From: Pseudomonas cavernae
Lineage (GTDB): Bacteria; Pseudomonadota; Gammaproteobacteria; Pseudomonadales; Pseudomonadaceae
Length of the DNA stretch: 64,000 nt
Assembly: GCF_003595175.1 (NCBI RefSeq)
Contig: NZ_CP032419.1
Span: forward strand, 992,001 to 1,056,000
Direction: 5' to 3'
Shown here: piece after piece, positions 45,865-54,311 of the stretch
How positions within the stretch are numbered: position 1 is the first letter of the stretch
Layout of the letters: each line of letters begins with the position of its first letter
Made by a program: the position numbers and the translations under genes
Notes under the pieces: generated by a model
What the model was told of the DNA's origin: nothing
Databases searched by the model: none
The model's input: the letters and a program-made list of their open reading frames with translations, nothing else

Positions 45865-46482
45865 ATGTGTGGACGTTATGCCTTGTTCCGCTGGTCGCCC
45901 GCCTTCGCGGCGCTGCCCGGGTTCCCGGCGGATCAGCAGCCGGCCTGGAGCATCGCTCCGAATAGTCAGGTGCTGTTGCTGCGCAGCCTCGACGCCCAGC
46001 AGCAGCTGGCGCGGGTGCGCTGGGGGCTGACGCCGGCCTGGCTGACCGACCTGAGCAAGACCCCGGCGCAGGCCCGCGCCGAGACCCTGGCCGAGCAGCC
46101 GATGTTCCGCGAGGCGTTTCGCCTGCGCCGCGGCCTGCTGCCGGCCAACGGCTTCTACGAGTGGCGCGGCAGCACGCGCAAGCGCCCCTACTGGCTGACG
46201 GGCGAGGCGCCGACGCTGTACTTCGCGGCGATCTGGGAGAGCTATCCGGTCGGCGGTCACAACTATCTGAGCGCCGCGCTGGTGACCCAGGCGGCAGCCA
46301 ACCTGCGCCGGCCGCTGATCCTCGACGAGGCGGGGCAGGCCGCCTGGCTGGCGCCTGATACCCCGCTGCCGGAGTTGCACGCGTTGCTCTGCCGGCCACA
46401 GCCACCGCTGCGCGAACGGCCGCTGGCCACCCTGGTCAACGATCCCAGGTTGGATGGGCCGGAGTGCTTGACCCCGGCGTAG
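45865..46482 (+). CDS. SRAP-family (YedK/HMCES) protein with altered active site
   Basis: A 205-residue protein with SRAP features: MCGRYALF (the catalytic Cys2), WSIAPNSQVLLL, RVRWGLTPAW and PANGFYEW with the catalytic Glu. SRAP proteins crosslink to abasic sites in single-stranded DNA through Cys2. Two positions normally needed are changed. The Asn of the N-A-R-S/A-E-T motif reads QARAET, and the His of the H-x-R-M-P motif is replaced, in NLRRPLIL. It may bind DNA or crosslink without the usual reversal, or have lost activity. A second, canonical paralogue may exist elsewhere in the genome. Confidence 0.85.
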   Translation: MCGRYALFRWSPAFAALPGFPADQQPAWSIAPNSQVLLLRSLDAQQQLARVRWGLTPAWLTDLSKTPAQARAETLAEQPMFREAFRLRRGLLPANGFYEWRGSTRKRPYWLTGEAPTLYFAAIWESYPVGGHNYLSAALVTQAAANLRRPLILDEAGQAAWLAPDTPLPELHALLCRPQPPLRERPLATLVNDPRLDGPECLTPA

Positions 46483-46508
46483 ATGGCTGCCGCGTGCCGC
46501 GAAGCTTC

Positions 46509-46545
46509 GTAGGGCGGACTCAGGCGCGCAGCGAACAGTCCGCCA
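46509..46545. repeat. Partial GTAGGGCGGA-type palindrome
   Basis: GGCGGACT and AGTCCGCC pair around a loop that contains GCGCGCAGCG. The left end GTAGGGCGGA resembles the other intergenic palindromes, but the right CCTAC end is missing, so it looks like a decayed copy. The rest of the 284-bp gap (46483-46766) shows nothing else I can name. Confidence 0.6.
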
Positions 46546-46766
46546 TTCGCGGGCTATGAGCGTCCACCGGCGTACTGCTGCGCGAGTACCCCATGGCTGA
46601 GTGCGTTCGGTAGCCGGTTATCGGCACGGCGATAAAAGTTCCTGAGCGGGCGGGTGCAAAAAGCGCTTCCCGTTGGTCTATCTGTGCGGGGTGCACGCCG
46701 ATCGCTTGTCCGGTCGACTGGCGGCGGCCTAGCATCTAGTCCTCGTTCATCTGGAGATTCATCATC

Positions 46767-47588
46767 ATGGCTTCGTTGTTTCGTCTGTGCGGTCTGGCTG
46801 CGGCGCTGTTGCTAGCCGGCTGCCAGGCTGTCAATACCACCAGCGGCGGCGCCGTCGGCGTCGAGCGCAAGCAGTACATGTTCAGCATGTTGTCGACCGA
46901 TCAGGTCAACCAGATGTATGCGCAGTCCTATCAGCAAACCCTGTCGGAAGCCTCGAGCAAGGGCGTGCTGGACAAGAACAGCGCCCAGGCCCGCCAGGTC
47001 GATACAGTCGCCCGCCGGCTGATCGCTCAGGCGCCGGTGTTCCGCCCGGATTCGGCACAGTGGGACTGGCAGATCAACCTGATCGACAGCAAGGAGCTGA
47101 ATGCCAACTGCGGCCCGGGTGGCAAGATCATCGTCTACAGCGGCCTGATCGATCAGCTGAAACTGAGCGACGACGAGTTGGCCGCGGTGATGGGCCACGA
47201 GATCGCCCACGCCCTGCGCGAACATGGTCGCGAGGCGATGTCCCGGGCCTATGCGATACAGATGGGCGAGAGCCTGGGCGGCGCGCTGCTTGGCCTCGGC
47301 CAGGGCGGTATGCAGATGGCCGATCAGGTGGTGCAGTACAGCCTGACCCTGCCCAACAGCCGTGGCAACGAGAACGAGGCCGACCTGATTGGCCTGGAGC
47401 TGGCGGCGCGCGCCGGCTACAACCCCAACGCCGCGTTGACTCTGTGGCAGAAGATGAGCAAGGCCGGTGGCAGCGCGCCACCGGAACTCCTCAGTACCCA
47501 CCCGGCGGACAGCACGCGGATGACCAACCTGCAGGCGGCGATTCCCAAGGTGATGCCGTTGTACGAGCAGGCCAAAGGCCATCAATGA
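46767..47588 (+). CDS. M48-family metalloprotease lipoprotein
   Basis: A 273-residue peptidase with signal peptide and lipobox LLAGC (Cys19). The zinc site is HEIAH (MGHEIAHALREHGREAM) with the third ligand Glu in ENEADLIGLELAARAGY, the layout of LoiP/YcaL-type periplasmic M48 proteases attached to the outer membrane. In relatives these enzymes degrade misassembled outer-membrane proteins. It is followed by an epimerase gene. Cofactor zinc is inferred from the motif. Confidence 0.9.
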   Translation: MASLFRLCGLAAALLLAGCQAVNTTSGGAVGVERKQYMFSMLSTDQVNQMYAQSYQQTLSEASSKGVLDKNSAQARQVDTVARRLIAQAPVFRPDSAQWDWQINLIDSKELNANCGPGGKIIVYSGLIDQLKLSDDELAAVMGHEIAHALREHGREAMSRAYAIQMGESLGGALLGLGQGGMQMADQVVQYSLTLPNSRGNENEADLIGLELAARAGYNPNAALTLWQKMSKAGGSAPPELLSTHPADSTRMTNLQAAIPKVMPLYEQAKGHQ

Positions 47589-47652
47589 CCGCTGGCCTAT
47601 CTAGAGTGGCCGTCCTAGACTGCTCGCTTCGAGTTGAGGCCAAGGAGCTGGT

Positions 47653-48639
47653 GTGAAGATTGGCGTACTGGGAGCGACCGGCTTGCTCGGTCATCATGCC
47701 GCCCGTGCCGTGCGCGCGGGCGGCCATCAACTGGTGCTGATCCATCGGCCTTCTTCGCGGATCGAGCGCCTGGTCTATCTCGAGCCGGAGTGCCGCTCCG
47801 CCGATTTGCTCGACCATCAGGCCTTGACCCGGGCGCTGAGCGGCCTGGACGGGGTGATCTTCAGTGCCGGCTATTACCCGACCAAGCCGCGCCGCTGGCA
47901 GGACGAGGTGGCCAGTGCGCTGAACCAGAGCAACCACTTCTACGCCGCCTGCCTGGCGGCGCGGGTGCCGCGGATTCTCTATGTCGGGGCGGCCATCGCC
48001 TTGCCGCGCCATCCGCAGGGGCTGCCCGGCCATGAAGGGCTGTTCTACGAGGACATGCCGCGCTGGCGCAACGACTACCTGCTGTGCAAGTGGGCGCTCG
48101 ACGAACAGGCCAGTGAGCAGGCGCGCAACGGCTTGCCGGTGGTGATCGGAATTCCCGGCATGTGCCTCGGCGAGTTCGATGTCGGCCCGACTACCGGCCG
48201 CCTGATCACCGCCATCGGCAATGGTGTGATGCGCCGCTACGTGCCGGGGCGGCGCAACCTGATCGATGCCGCCGACGCCGGTCGTGGCCTGCTGCTGGCG
48301 CTGGAGAGGGGTCGAGTCGGCGAGCGCTATCTGCTTATCGGGCACAACCTCGACATGCGTGAACTCACCGAGCGGATCGCCACGCGGCTTGGTGTGGCAC
48401 CGCCGCAACCGCTGTCGCTGAGCGCGGCCAAGCTGCTGGCCGGCCTCGGGCGCCTGCGGTATCGGTTGACCGGCAAGCTCGCCATGCTGGACGACACCAC
48501 CATCGCGGTGATGGCCGGCGGCCAATTCCTAGATGGACGCAAAGCCCGCGACGAGTTGGGCTTTGTCGCCGAAACCAGTCTGGATGCGACGCTGGAACGG
48601 ACCATCCAATGGTTCCGCGACAACGGCTATCTGCGCTGA
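47653..48639 (+). CDS. NAD-dependent epimerase/dehydratase family protein
   Basis: A 328-residue extended-SDR protein. The nucleotide motif is VLGATGLLGHHAAR, and the NDYLLCKWALDEQ segment holds a Y-x3-K catalytic pair (YLLCK). Start is GTG 47653 with AAGGAG six bases ahead. The substrate is unknown. GIPGMCLGEFD and RYVPGRRNLIDAADAG are typical of dihydroflavonol reductase-like members. A long palindromic element (copy C) begins right after its stop codon. Confidence 0.8.
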   Translation: MKIGVLGATGLLGHHAARAVRAGGHQLVLIHRPSSRIERLVYLEPECRSADLLDHQALTRALSGLDGVIFSAGYYPTKPRRWQDEVASALNQSNHFYAACLAARVPRILYVGAAIALPRHPQGLPGHEGLFYEDMPRWRNDYLLCKWALDEQASEQARNGLPVVIGIPGMCLGEFDVGPTTGRLITAIGNGVMRRYVPGRRNLIDAADAGRGLLLALERGRVGERYLLIGHNLDMRELTERIATRLGVAPPQPLSLSAAKLLAGLGRLRYRLTGKLAMLDDTTIAVMAGGQFLDGRKARDELGFVAETSLDATLERTIQWFRDNGYLR

Positions 48640-48838
48640 GAACCTGTTTACGCTCTGCTGCGCGTCGGCCATTACGGCGTTGCAATCGGGCTCGAGCTGC
48701 TCATTTACACCGCGTAAACTCCGTTTCTTCGCCTAATTTATTCGCTGACGCTCACCCTTCGGGCCAGCCTGCGGCTGTTACTCCCGTTGGTCGTTGCGCC
48801 TTGTCTGGCTCTAGCTCGCGAGATCGTAAACAGGCTCT
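48640..48838 (+). repeat. Long palindromic element, copy C
   Basis: Ends GAACCTGTTTACG and CGTAAACAGGCTC pair. The centre has TTTACACCGCGTAAA. It carries the right-hand extra module at about 48739-48798 (CACCCTTCGGGCCAGCC...), shared with copy D, but not the left one. The inner arm is more decayed than in A, B and E. It starts directly after the previous gene's stop. Confidence 0.8.
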
Positions 48839-48848
48839 GAGAGCGGTT

Positions 48849-49292
48849 TCAGGGTAAGGCGATTTCCGCGAAAGGCCGCGGCTCCATGCCCAGTTGGGCA
48901 CGGAAGCTCTCCATGTCGAACATGGTGCAGATCTCTTCGACCAGGCCGCTGCTGCTGATGGTCCAGCAGGCCATCGCGGAAATGCTCAGCACCTTGTCGC
49001 TCGGCGGGTAGCCGAGCGCGGGCTTCTCGATGGTGCCGATCAGGGTGCTCCAGCTGAATACCTTGTTGCCTTCGGCCAGGCACTCCTCGATCACCACTTC
49101 CAGGTCCGGCATGGCCTGGCGGATCTCCTGCACCATCTGGCAAAAGCCGACGCTGTCCAGCGGGCGGCCGACAAACGAGCTCTTGTAGAGGAAGGCTTTG
49201 CTGTGCAGCTGTTCGGTGAGGGCCAGCCGGCCCTTGTTCCATGACAGGTCGATGTGATGGCGGACCAGCCGTTTCATGTCATCCAGCGTCAT
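48849..49292 (-). CDS. SnoaL/NTF2-like fold protein
   Basis: A 147-residue protein of the SnoaL-like ester cyclase type, MTLDDMKRLVRHHIDLSWNKGRLALTEQLHS..., with MVQEIRQAMPDLEVVIEECLAEGNKVFSWSTLIG, the usual SnoaL core in which a small molecule binds in a cone-shaped pocket. Substrate is unknown. It is convergent with copy C and ends 10 bp from it. GGGAGTGAACAG precedes the ATG. Confidence 0.75.
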   Translation of the reverse strand: MTLDDMKRLVRHHIDLSWNKGRLALTEQLHSKAFLYKSSFVGRPLDSVGFCQMVQEIRQAMPDLEVVIEECLAEGNKVFSWSTLIGTIEKPALGYPPSDKVLSISAMACWTISSSGLVEEICTMFDMESFRAQLGMEPRPFAEIALP

Positions 49293-49406
49293 CTGTTCAC
49301 TCCCTGAAGGCGCCGCTGAGCGCAGGTGAAACGCACTCTAGCAGGGCGCTTTCGGGAGGCATTGGCCGAAACGCCAGCCAGCTGGCGCCGGGATAGCGTC
49401 AGGCTC

Positions 49407-49991
49407 TCAGAGCAGGCCGCTGAGTTTCAGAGCCTCATAGCCGGCATACAGCGCCAGGGCGGCGAAGGCGGCGGCGGCCACGCGGCGGATCAGCGCCAGC
49501 GGCAGGCGTTCGGCGGCGAAATTGCCGGCCAGCACCACCGGCACGTTGGCCAGCAGCATGCCCAGCGTGGTGCCGATCACTACCATCAGCAGGTGTGGGT
49601 ACTGCGCGGCCAGCATCACGGTGGCGATCTGGGTCTTGTCGCCCATCTCGGCCAGGAAGAAGGCGATCAGGGTGGTGAGGAACGGCCCGTAGCGCTTGAG
49701 CTGCGAGGCTTCGTCGTCGTCCAGTTTGTCTGGGACCAGCGTCCACAGTGCCACGGCGGCGAAGGAGGCGGCGAGAGTCCAGCTCAGGGTGGCGGCGGAG
49801 AACAGGCTGGCGACCCAGCTGCCGATGGCGCCGGCGGCGAAATGGTTGGCCAGGGTGGCGGCGATGATGCCGGCGATGATCGGCCAGGGCTTGCGAAAGC
49901 GCGCGGCCAGCAGCAGGGCGAGCAGTTGCGTCTTGTCGCCGATTTCCGCGAGGGCGACGATTCCGGTGGGGACCAGCAGGGATTCCAACAT
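49407..49991 (-). CDS. GDT1/TMEM165-family manganese exporter
   Basis: A 194-residue inner-membrane protein of the UPF0016 family with two copies of the family motif, EIGDKTQLLALLLAARF (about 17-33) and EMGDKTQIATVMLAAQY, each with the E-x-G-D-[KR]-[ST] transport site, and six predicted helices. Characterised members export Mn2+. A probable yybP-ykoY riboswitch lies directly upstream, which senses Mn2+ in other bacteria, so the function and the control agree. Most likely it protects against excess manganese. Confidence 0.9.
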   Translation of the reverse strand: MLESLLVPTGIVALAEIGDKTQLLALLLAARFRKPWPIIAGIIAATLANHFAAGAIGSWVASLFSAATLSWTLAASFAAVALWTLVPDKLDDDEASQLKRYGPFLTTLIAFFLAEMGDKTQIATVMLAAQYPHLLMVVIGTTLGMLLANVPVVLAGNFAAERLPLALIRRVAAAAFAALALYAGYEALKLSGLL

Positions 49992-50084
49992 CAGGTTTCC
50001 TAAGGGGCGGGTCGACTAATCACATATGACACGCGCGCCTGCCCACCCCGGGTCAGGTCGTTCGTGTCATAGGTCTTGTCAAAC

Positions 50085-50200
50085 CGCGAGCCTGTCTCGG
50101 CAGGCTTGGGTCGCGTGCGCCATGGTCTGTGGACCAAGTATGTTGACGCACGCCATACGAGCAGGGCGCTCGTGGGAGACTACTCCCCTAGGACGGGGCG
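50085..50200 (-). ncRNA. yybP-ykoY manganese riboswitch upstream of the GDT1-family gene
   Basis: On the minus strand the leader has CCTAGGGGAGTAG, then a hairpin CGAGCGCCCTGCTCG, then GCGTCAACATACTTGGTCC, and closing GCGCACGC, the layout of the Mn-sensing class. Downstream AGCCTGCC-GA-GACAGGCT forms a hairpin that could be part of the switching stem. The boundaries are approximate. The gene 94 bp downstream is a GDT1-type Mn exporter. The assignment is by eye from the conserved motifs. Confidence 0.72.
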
Positions 50201-50238
50201 CATTGTGCCCAAAGCGCGTGCATTGGGCAACTTGTTGC

Positions 50239-51741
50239 TCACTCTTGCTCGTGGGCCGAGCGCACGTTCATCTCCTCGTAGCGGACGAAACGCGCGCCCT
50301 TCTTCAGGCGATAACCCCACCAGATGGCGAGAAACAGCGGCAGGCTGATGTAGGTGGCGGTCAGCCCGGCCCAGTCGATCCGCTCGCCGACGAAGGCCTG
50401 GTAGTTCTGCCCGAGGGTGATCACCAGGCACAGGCAGAAGGCGAACAGCGGGCCGAACGGGAACCACTTGGCGCGGTAGGGCAGCTCGTTGAGGTCGCCG
50501 CCCTGCAGGATGAAGCCCTTGCGGAAGCGGTAGTGCGACACGGCGATGCCGAGCCAGACGATGAAGCCGCACATGCCGGAGGTATTGAGCAGCCAGGTGT
50601 AGACCGTCTTGTCGCCGGCGAAGCTGGAGAGGAAGCACAGCGCGCCGATCAGCGTGGTGGCGTACAGCGCGTTGCGCGGCACGCCGTTCTGCGACAGACG
50701 GCCGAACAGCTTCGGCGCCTTGTGCTGCACGGCCATGGTGTAGAGCATGCGCGCCGAGGCGTACATGCCGGAGTTGCCGGCCGAGAGAATCGCCGAGAGG
50801 ATCACCGCGTTCATCACCCCGGCCGCGGCGGCCAGGCCGGCGCGCTCGAACAGCAGGGTGAAGGGCGAGGTGCTGATGTTGTCGTCGCCGGTCTTCAGCA
50901 GGTTGGGGTCGGTGTAGGGGATCAGCATGCCGATGACGAAGATCGACAGGATGTAGAACATCAGGATGCGCCAGAACACCTGGCGGATGGCCACCGGAAT
51001 GGTCTTCTGCGGGTTCTCCGATTCGCCGGCGGCGATGCCGATCAGTTCGGTGCCCTGGAACGAGAAGCCGGCGATCATCGCCACCCCGACCATGGCCTGC
51101 AGACCGCCGACAAAGGGCGCGTCGCCGCTGGTGAAGTTGCTGAACCCGGGCGTGTCGATGCCGCTCATGATGCCGAAGATGCTCGCCAGGCCGACGCCGA
51201 TGAAGATCACCACGGCGATCACCTTGATCAGCGCGAACCAGAACTCGCTCTCGCCGAAGCCCTTCACCGAGAAGAAGTTGAGCAGGAACATCAGGCCGAG
51301 AAACACGGCGCTCCAGTACAGGCCGGGCACGTCGGGAAACCAGAAGCTCATCACCAGTTGCGCCGCCACCAGCTCGGCGGCGATGGTCACTGCCCAGTTG
51401 TACCAGTAGTTCCAGCCCATGGCGAAGCCGAAACCCTCGTCGATGAAGCGGCTGCCGTAGGTGCAGAAGGAGCCGGAGTCGGGGATGTAGGCGGCCAGTT
51501 CGCCGAGACTGGTCATCAGGAAGAACACCATCAGGCCGATCAGCGCATAGGCCAGCAGCGCGCCGCCGGGGCCGGCGGTGGCCACCGTGCTGCCGGAGGC
51601 GACGAACAACCCGGTGCCGATCGAGCCGCCGATGGCGATCATGTTCAGGTGGCGCGGCTTCAGCGAGCGCTTGAGGTGCTGCGGGGTCGTTTCCGGCGAT
51701 TTGGCGAAGGTCAGTTCGGCTTCATTGGCGGCGGTTTTCAC
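50239..51741 (-). CDS. lysP: Lysine-specific-type amino acid permease
   Basis: A 500-residue APC-superfamily permease with twelve helices, starting at GTG 51741 with GAGGA ahead. The first helix has IAIGGSIGTGLFVASGSTVATAGP (family G-S-I-G-T-G motif), and GYLMTSLGE-type (FFLMTSLGELAAYIPDSGSF) and GWNYWYNWAVTIAAELVAAQ fit LysP. I recall lysP next to rsmC and hprA in P. aeruginosa, which supports this name. The exact substrate is by similarity. Confidence 0.85.
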   Translation of the reverse strand: MKTAANEAELTFAKSPETTPQHLKRSLKPRHLNMIAIGGSIGTGLFVASGSTVATAGPGGALLAYALIGLMVFFLMTSLGELAAYIPDSGSFCTYGSRFIDEGFGFAMGWNYWYNWAVTIAAELVAAQLVMSFWFPDVPGLYWSAVFLGLMFLLNFFSVKGFGESEFWFALIKVIAVVIFIGVGLASIFGIMSGIDTPGFSNFTSGDAPFVGGLQAMVGVAMIAGFSFQGTELIGIAAGESENPQKTIPVAIRQVFWRILMFYILSIFVIGMLIPYTDPNLLKTGDDNISTSPFTLLFERAGLAAAAGVMNAVILSAILSAGNSGMYASARMLYTMAVQHKAPKLFGRLSQNGVPRNALYATTLIGALCFLSSFAGDKTVYTWLLNTSGMCGFIVWLGIAVSHYRFRKGFILQGGDLNELPYRAKWFPFGPLFAFCLCLVITLGQNYQAFVGERIDWAGLTATYISLPLFLAIWWGYRLKKGARFVRYEEMNVRSAHEQE

Positions 51742-51842
51742 GGCGGTCCTCGCATGTCTGGGGCGCGCGGTGGTGCGCCGATCCGTTGGCTAGTGGAGTG
51801 TGCGTGCTGACGACGCAAAAGCAAGTTGGCGGACGCCAACCC

Positions 51843-51915
51843 TGTAGGCGCGAATTCATTCGCGATTGCCGGCAACGCCTGGCGAAGGCTCATCGCGAAT
51901 GAATTCGCCTACGCC
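51843..51915. repeat. GTAGGCGCGAATTCATTCGCG palindrome overlapping the rsmC stop
   Basis: GTAGGCG...CGAATTCATTCGCGAT and its inverted ATCGCGAATGAATTCGCCTAC form a long stem with a Gly/Cys-rich loop. The right end includes the rsmC stop codon (51909-51911), so the repeat supplies the TAG. Confidence 0.85.
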
Positions 51916-52910
51916 TTGCGCCGCGCGCGGTAGATGCGGAAGCCGTTGCCGGCGGCCAGGGTCTGGCAGGCGCCGAGGTGTTCCTCGATCAGCGGCGGGT
52001 ATTTGAGGAAGCTGTTGGCCACCAGACGCAATTCGCCGCCGGCCTGCAGATGACGATTGGCCTGGCGCAGCAGCTGCTCGCTGGCCAGGTAGTGGGTGTG
52101 CACGCCCTCGTGGAACGGCGGGTTGCTGACGATGGCGCTGAGGCCGACGGGCGCGGCGTCGATACCGTCGCCGTTCAGCACCTCGGCCTCCAGGCCGTTG
52201 GCGACCAGGGTCAGGCGGCTGCTGGCGGCGGCGAAGGCGTCGACATCCAGCAAGGTCACGCGGCTGGCCGGGTAGCGGCGCTTGAGCACCGCGCCGAGCA
52301 CTCCGGCGCCGCAGCCGAAGTCGAGCAGATGGCCGCTCGGCAGGCCGTCCAAGTGCTCCAGCAGCAGCGCGGTGCCACGATCCAGGCGCCCGTGGCTGAA
52401 CACCCCGGGCAGGCTGACGACCTGCAGCGGGCCGTCTGCCAGCGGCAGTTGGTAATGCTTGGCCAGGGCTTCAAGATCCGGTGTGGCCGGCGCCTGCTCG
52501 ATGTGCACCTGCCAGAGCTGGCAGTGGCGGGCGCTGTCCAGCTTGCGCGGCTTGCCGAAGGGTTGCAGCTGCTTGGCCGCACGCTCGATGCCGGCGCGCT
52601 TCTCGCCGACCAGAAACAGCTCGGCGCCAGGCAGGCGCGCGGCCAGGGCCGTCAGCAGGTAGTCGGTGAGCTCGCGGGATTTCGGCAGGAACAGCACGGC
52701 GGCACTGAAGTCCGCGGCTGGCGGCGTCACCCCGAACTGGCAGCGGCCGGCGAAACGCAGGTCGAGTCGCGCCTGTTCGCCAGCGTGCCAGCTCCAGCCA
52801 TGGGCCTGTGGCAACTGGCCGAGCAGGTCGTCGGCCGGCAGGCCGGCGAGCAGGACTTTGTCGCTGAACAGTTCGGCCTGGCGCAGCAGCACTTCGCTTC
52901 GCGGGTCCAT
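51909..52910 (-). CDS. rsmC: 16S rRNA (guanine1207-N2)-methyltransferase
   Basis: A 333-residue methyltransferase acting on G1207 of 16S rRNA. Both halves are recognisable: the N-terminal [18 protein letters not shown] start and the C-terminal SAM domain with [20 protein letters not shown] (motif I) and the catalytic [34 protein letters not shown] is diagnostic for RsmC. Its TAG is part of a palindromic repeat. It lies between lysP and hprA as in P. aeruginosa. Confidence 0.94.
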   Translation of the reverse strand: MDPRSEVLLRQAELFSDKVLLAGLPADDLLGQLPQAHGWSWHAGEQARLDLRFAGRCQFGVTPPAADFSAAVLFLPKSRELTDYLLTALAARLPGAELFLVGEKRAGIERAAKQLQPFGKPRKLDSARHCQLWQVHIEQAPATPDLEALAKHYQLPLADGPLQVVSLPGVFSHGRLDRGTALLLEHLDGLPSGHLLDFGCGAGVLGAVLKRRYPASRVTLLDVDAFAAASSRLTLVANGLEAEVLNGDGIDAAPVGLSAIVSNPPFHEGVHTHYLASEQLLRQANRHLQAGGELRLVANSFLKYPPLIEEHLGACQTLAAGNGFRIYRARRKA

Positions 52911-52938
52911 GAGCGCTCCTTCTCCGTAAAAGCCGCGC

Positions 52939-53204
52939 AGCTTAACAGGTTGTCGTAGAACTGCTGCGCTTGGCTATACGGCGTTGAAATCAGCCTCAGA
53001 AGCTGCTTGCGGCTAACGCGCTTTAGCGCGGCCCCGAAAGGGCGAGCGAAGCGAGTCATGCGTATTTACAATTGTAAACTCCGCTTCTTCGGCTGATTTA
53101 TTCGCTGGCGCTCACCCTTCGGGCCAGCCTGCGGCTGTTACTCCCGTTGGTGGTTGCGCCTTGTCTAGCCTTCGCTCGCGACGTTCTACAACCACCTGTT
53201 AGCT
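52939..53204 (+). repeat. Long palindromic element, copy D (longest)
   Basis: Ends AGCTTAACAGGT and ACCTGTTAGCT pair, and GTCGTAGAAC pairs with GTTCTACAAC. GAAATCAGCC pairs with GGCTGATTT, a further compensatory variant. It has both extra modules: left at about 53000-53060, as in copy A, and right at about 53098-53158, as in copy C. The stop codon of hprA (TAA at 53199-53201) lies inside its right end. Confidence 0.85.
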
Positions 53205-54158
53205 GACCAGGCGCCGTGCTGCACCGGCGAAGAACGCCTCGGCGTTCTCGGTCAGTTGCTCGACGATGCGCTGCCGCGCCTCACGGCTGCCCCAGGCGCT
53301 GTGCGGGGTGACGATCAGCCGCGGAATGTCGCCTGCCAGCAGCGGATTGCCCGCGCGCGGCGGCTCCTGGCTGAGCACGTCGGTGGCGGCGCCGCCCAGG
53401 TGGCCGCTGCGCAGGACGTCGGCCAGCGCCTGCTCGTCGACCAGGCCGCCACGCGCGGTGTTGATCAGAAAGGCGCCGGGTTTCATCAGTTGCAGTTCGT
53501 CGGCGCCGATCAGGTTGTGGGTGTGCTCGGTGAGCGGGCAGTGCAGGGTCAGGGCATCCACCTGCGGCAGCAGTTCATCGAGCGCCACGCGGTCGGCTCG
53601 TGTTGGGCGGCCGGGCAATTGGCCGAGCAGCACGCGCATGCCGAAAGCTTCGGCCAGGCGGGCGACCGCGCCACCGAGCTCGCCGTGGCCGAGCAGGCCG
53701 AGGGTCTTGCCCTCCAGTTCGACGATGGGGTAGTCCAGCAGGCAGAACTGCCGGGCCTGCTGCCAGCGGCCGTCGCGCACCGCGTCGTGGTAGTCCGGTA
53801 GACGGGTGGCGAGGGCCAGCAGCAGCATCAGGGTGTGCTGGGCCACCGAGGGCGTGCCGTAGCCCTGGCAGTTGCAGACGCTGACGCCATGGGCACGGGC
53901 GGCATCCAGGTCGATATTATTGGTGCCGGTGGCGGCGACCAGCACCAGCTTGAGTTGCGGGCAGGCGATGAAGGTGGCGGCGCTCAGCGGCGCCTTGTTG
54001 CAGATCGCCACCTGCGCGCCTTGCAGGCGCGCGTCGATCTGCTCGGGCGCGCTTTCGTCATGCAGGATCAGCTCGCCGAACACCTGGCGCAGCGGGCCGA
54101 GGTCGAGATCGCCGAGATCGAGGGAGGCATAGTCGAGAAACACGGCACGGCTGTTCAT
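53199..54158 (-). CDS. hprA: D-2-hydroxyacid (glycerate) dehydrogenase
   Basis: A 319-residue NAD-dependent dehydrogenase interconverting hydroxypyruvate and D-glycerate. GLLGHGELGGAVARLAEAFGM is the Rossmann motif. The catalytic residues sit in VLINTARGGLVDEQAL-type (FLINTARGGLVDEQAL, Arg), a Glu in DVLSQEPPRAGNPLL and the His in LIVTPHSAWGSREARQRI. ATG 54158 gives the normal length (about 320). An upstream in-frame opening overlaps the divergent diguanylate cyclase start and is rejected. Its TAA is contributed by repeat copy D. Confidence 0.9.
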   Translation of the reverse strand: MNSRAVFLDYASLDLGDLDLGPLRQVFGELILHDESAPEQIDARLQGAQVAICNKAPLSAATFIACPQLKLVLVAATGTNNIDLDAARAHGVSVCNCQGYGTPSVAQHTLMLLLALATRLPDYHDAVRDGRWQQARQFCLLDYPIVELEGKTLGLLGHGELGGAVARLAEAFGMRVLLGQLPGRPTRADRVALDELLPQVDALTLHCPLTEHTHNLIGADELQLMKPGAFLINTARGGLVDEQALADVLRSGHLGGAATDVLSQEPPRAGNPLLAGDIPRLIVTPHSAWGSREARQRIVEQLTENAEAFFAGAARRLVS

Positions 54159-54311
54159 GGGGCGGGGTTCCTGTTCGAGTGAAGCCTGGCAAGCCTGCGC
54201 TACAGGATAACCGCTTGCTCGCGCCAGGCCATTGCACCTTCGGTGGTATGAGCGCGGCAGCCAGTCGCTTATTATGCGACCAACACGCAGCCGGTACTCC
54301 AGCAGTGGCCC

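Noticed and set aside
50026..51810. A 594-codon plus-strand frame over lysP
   Set aside because: It is antisense to a clear twelve-helix permease and runs through the riboswitch. The composition is non-protein-like.
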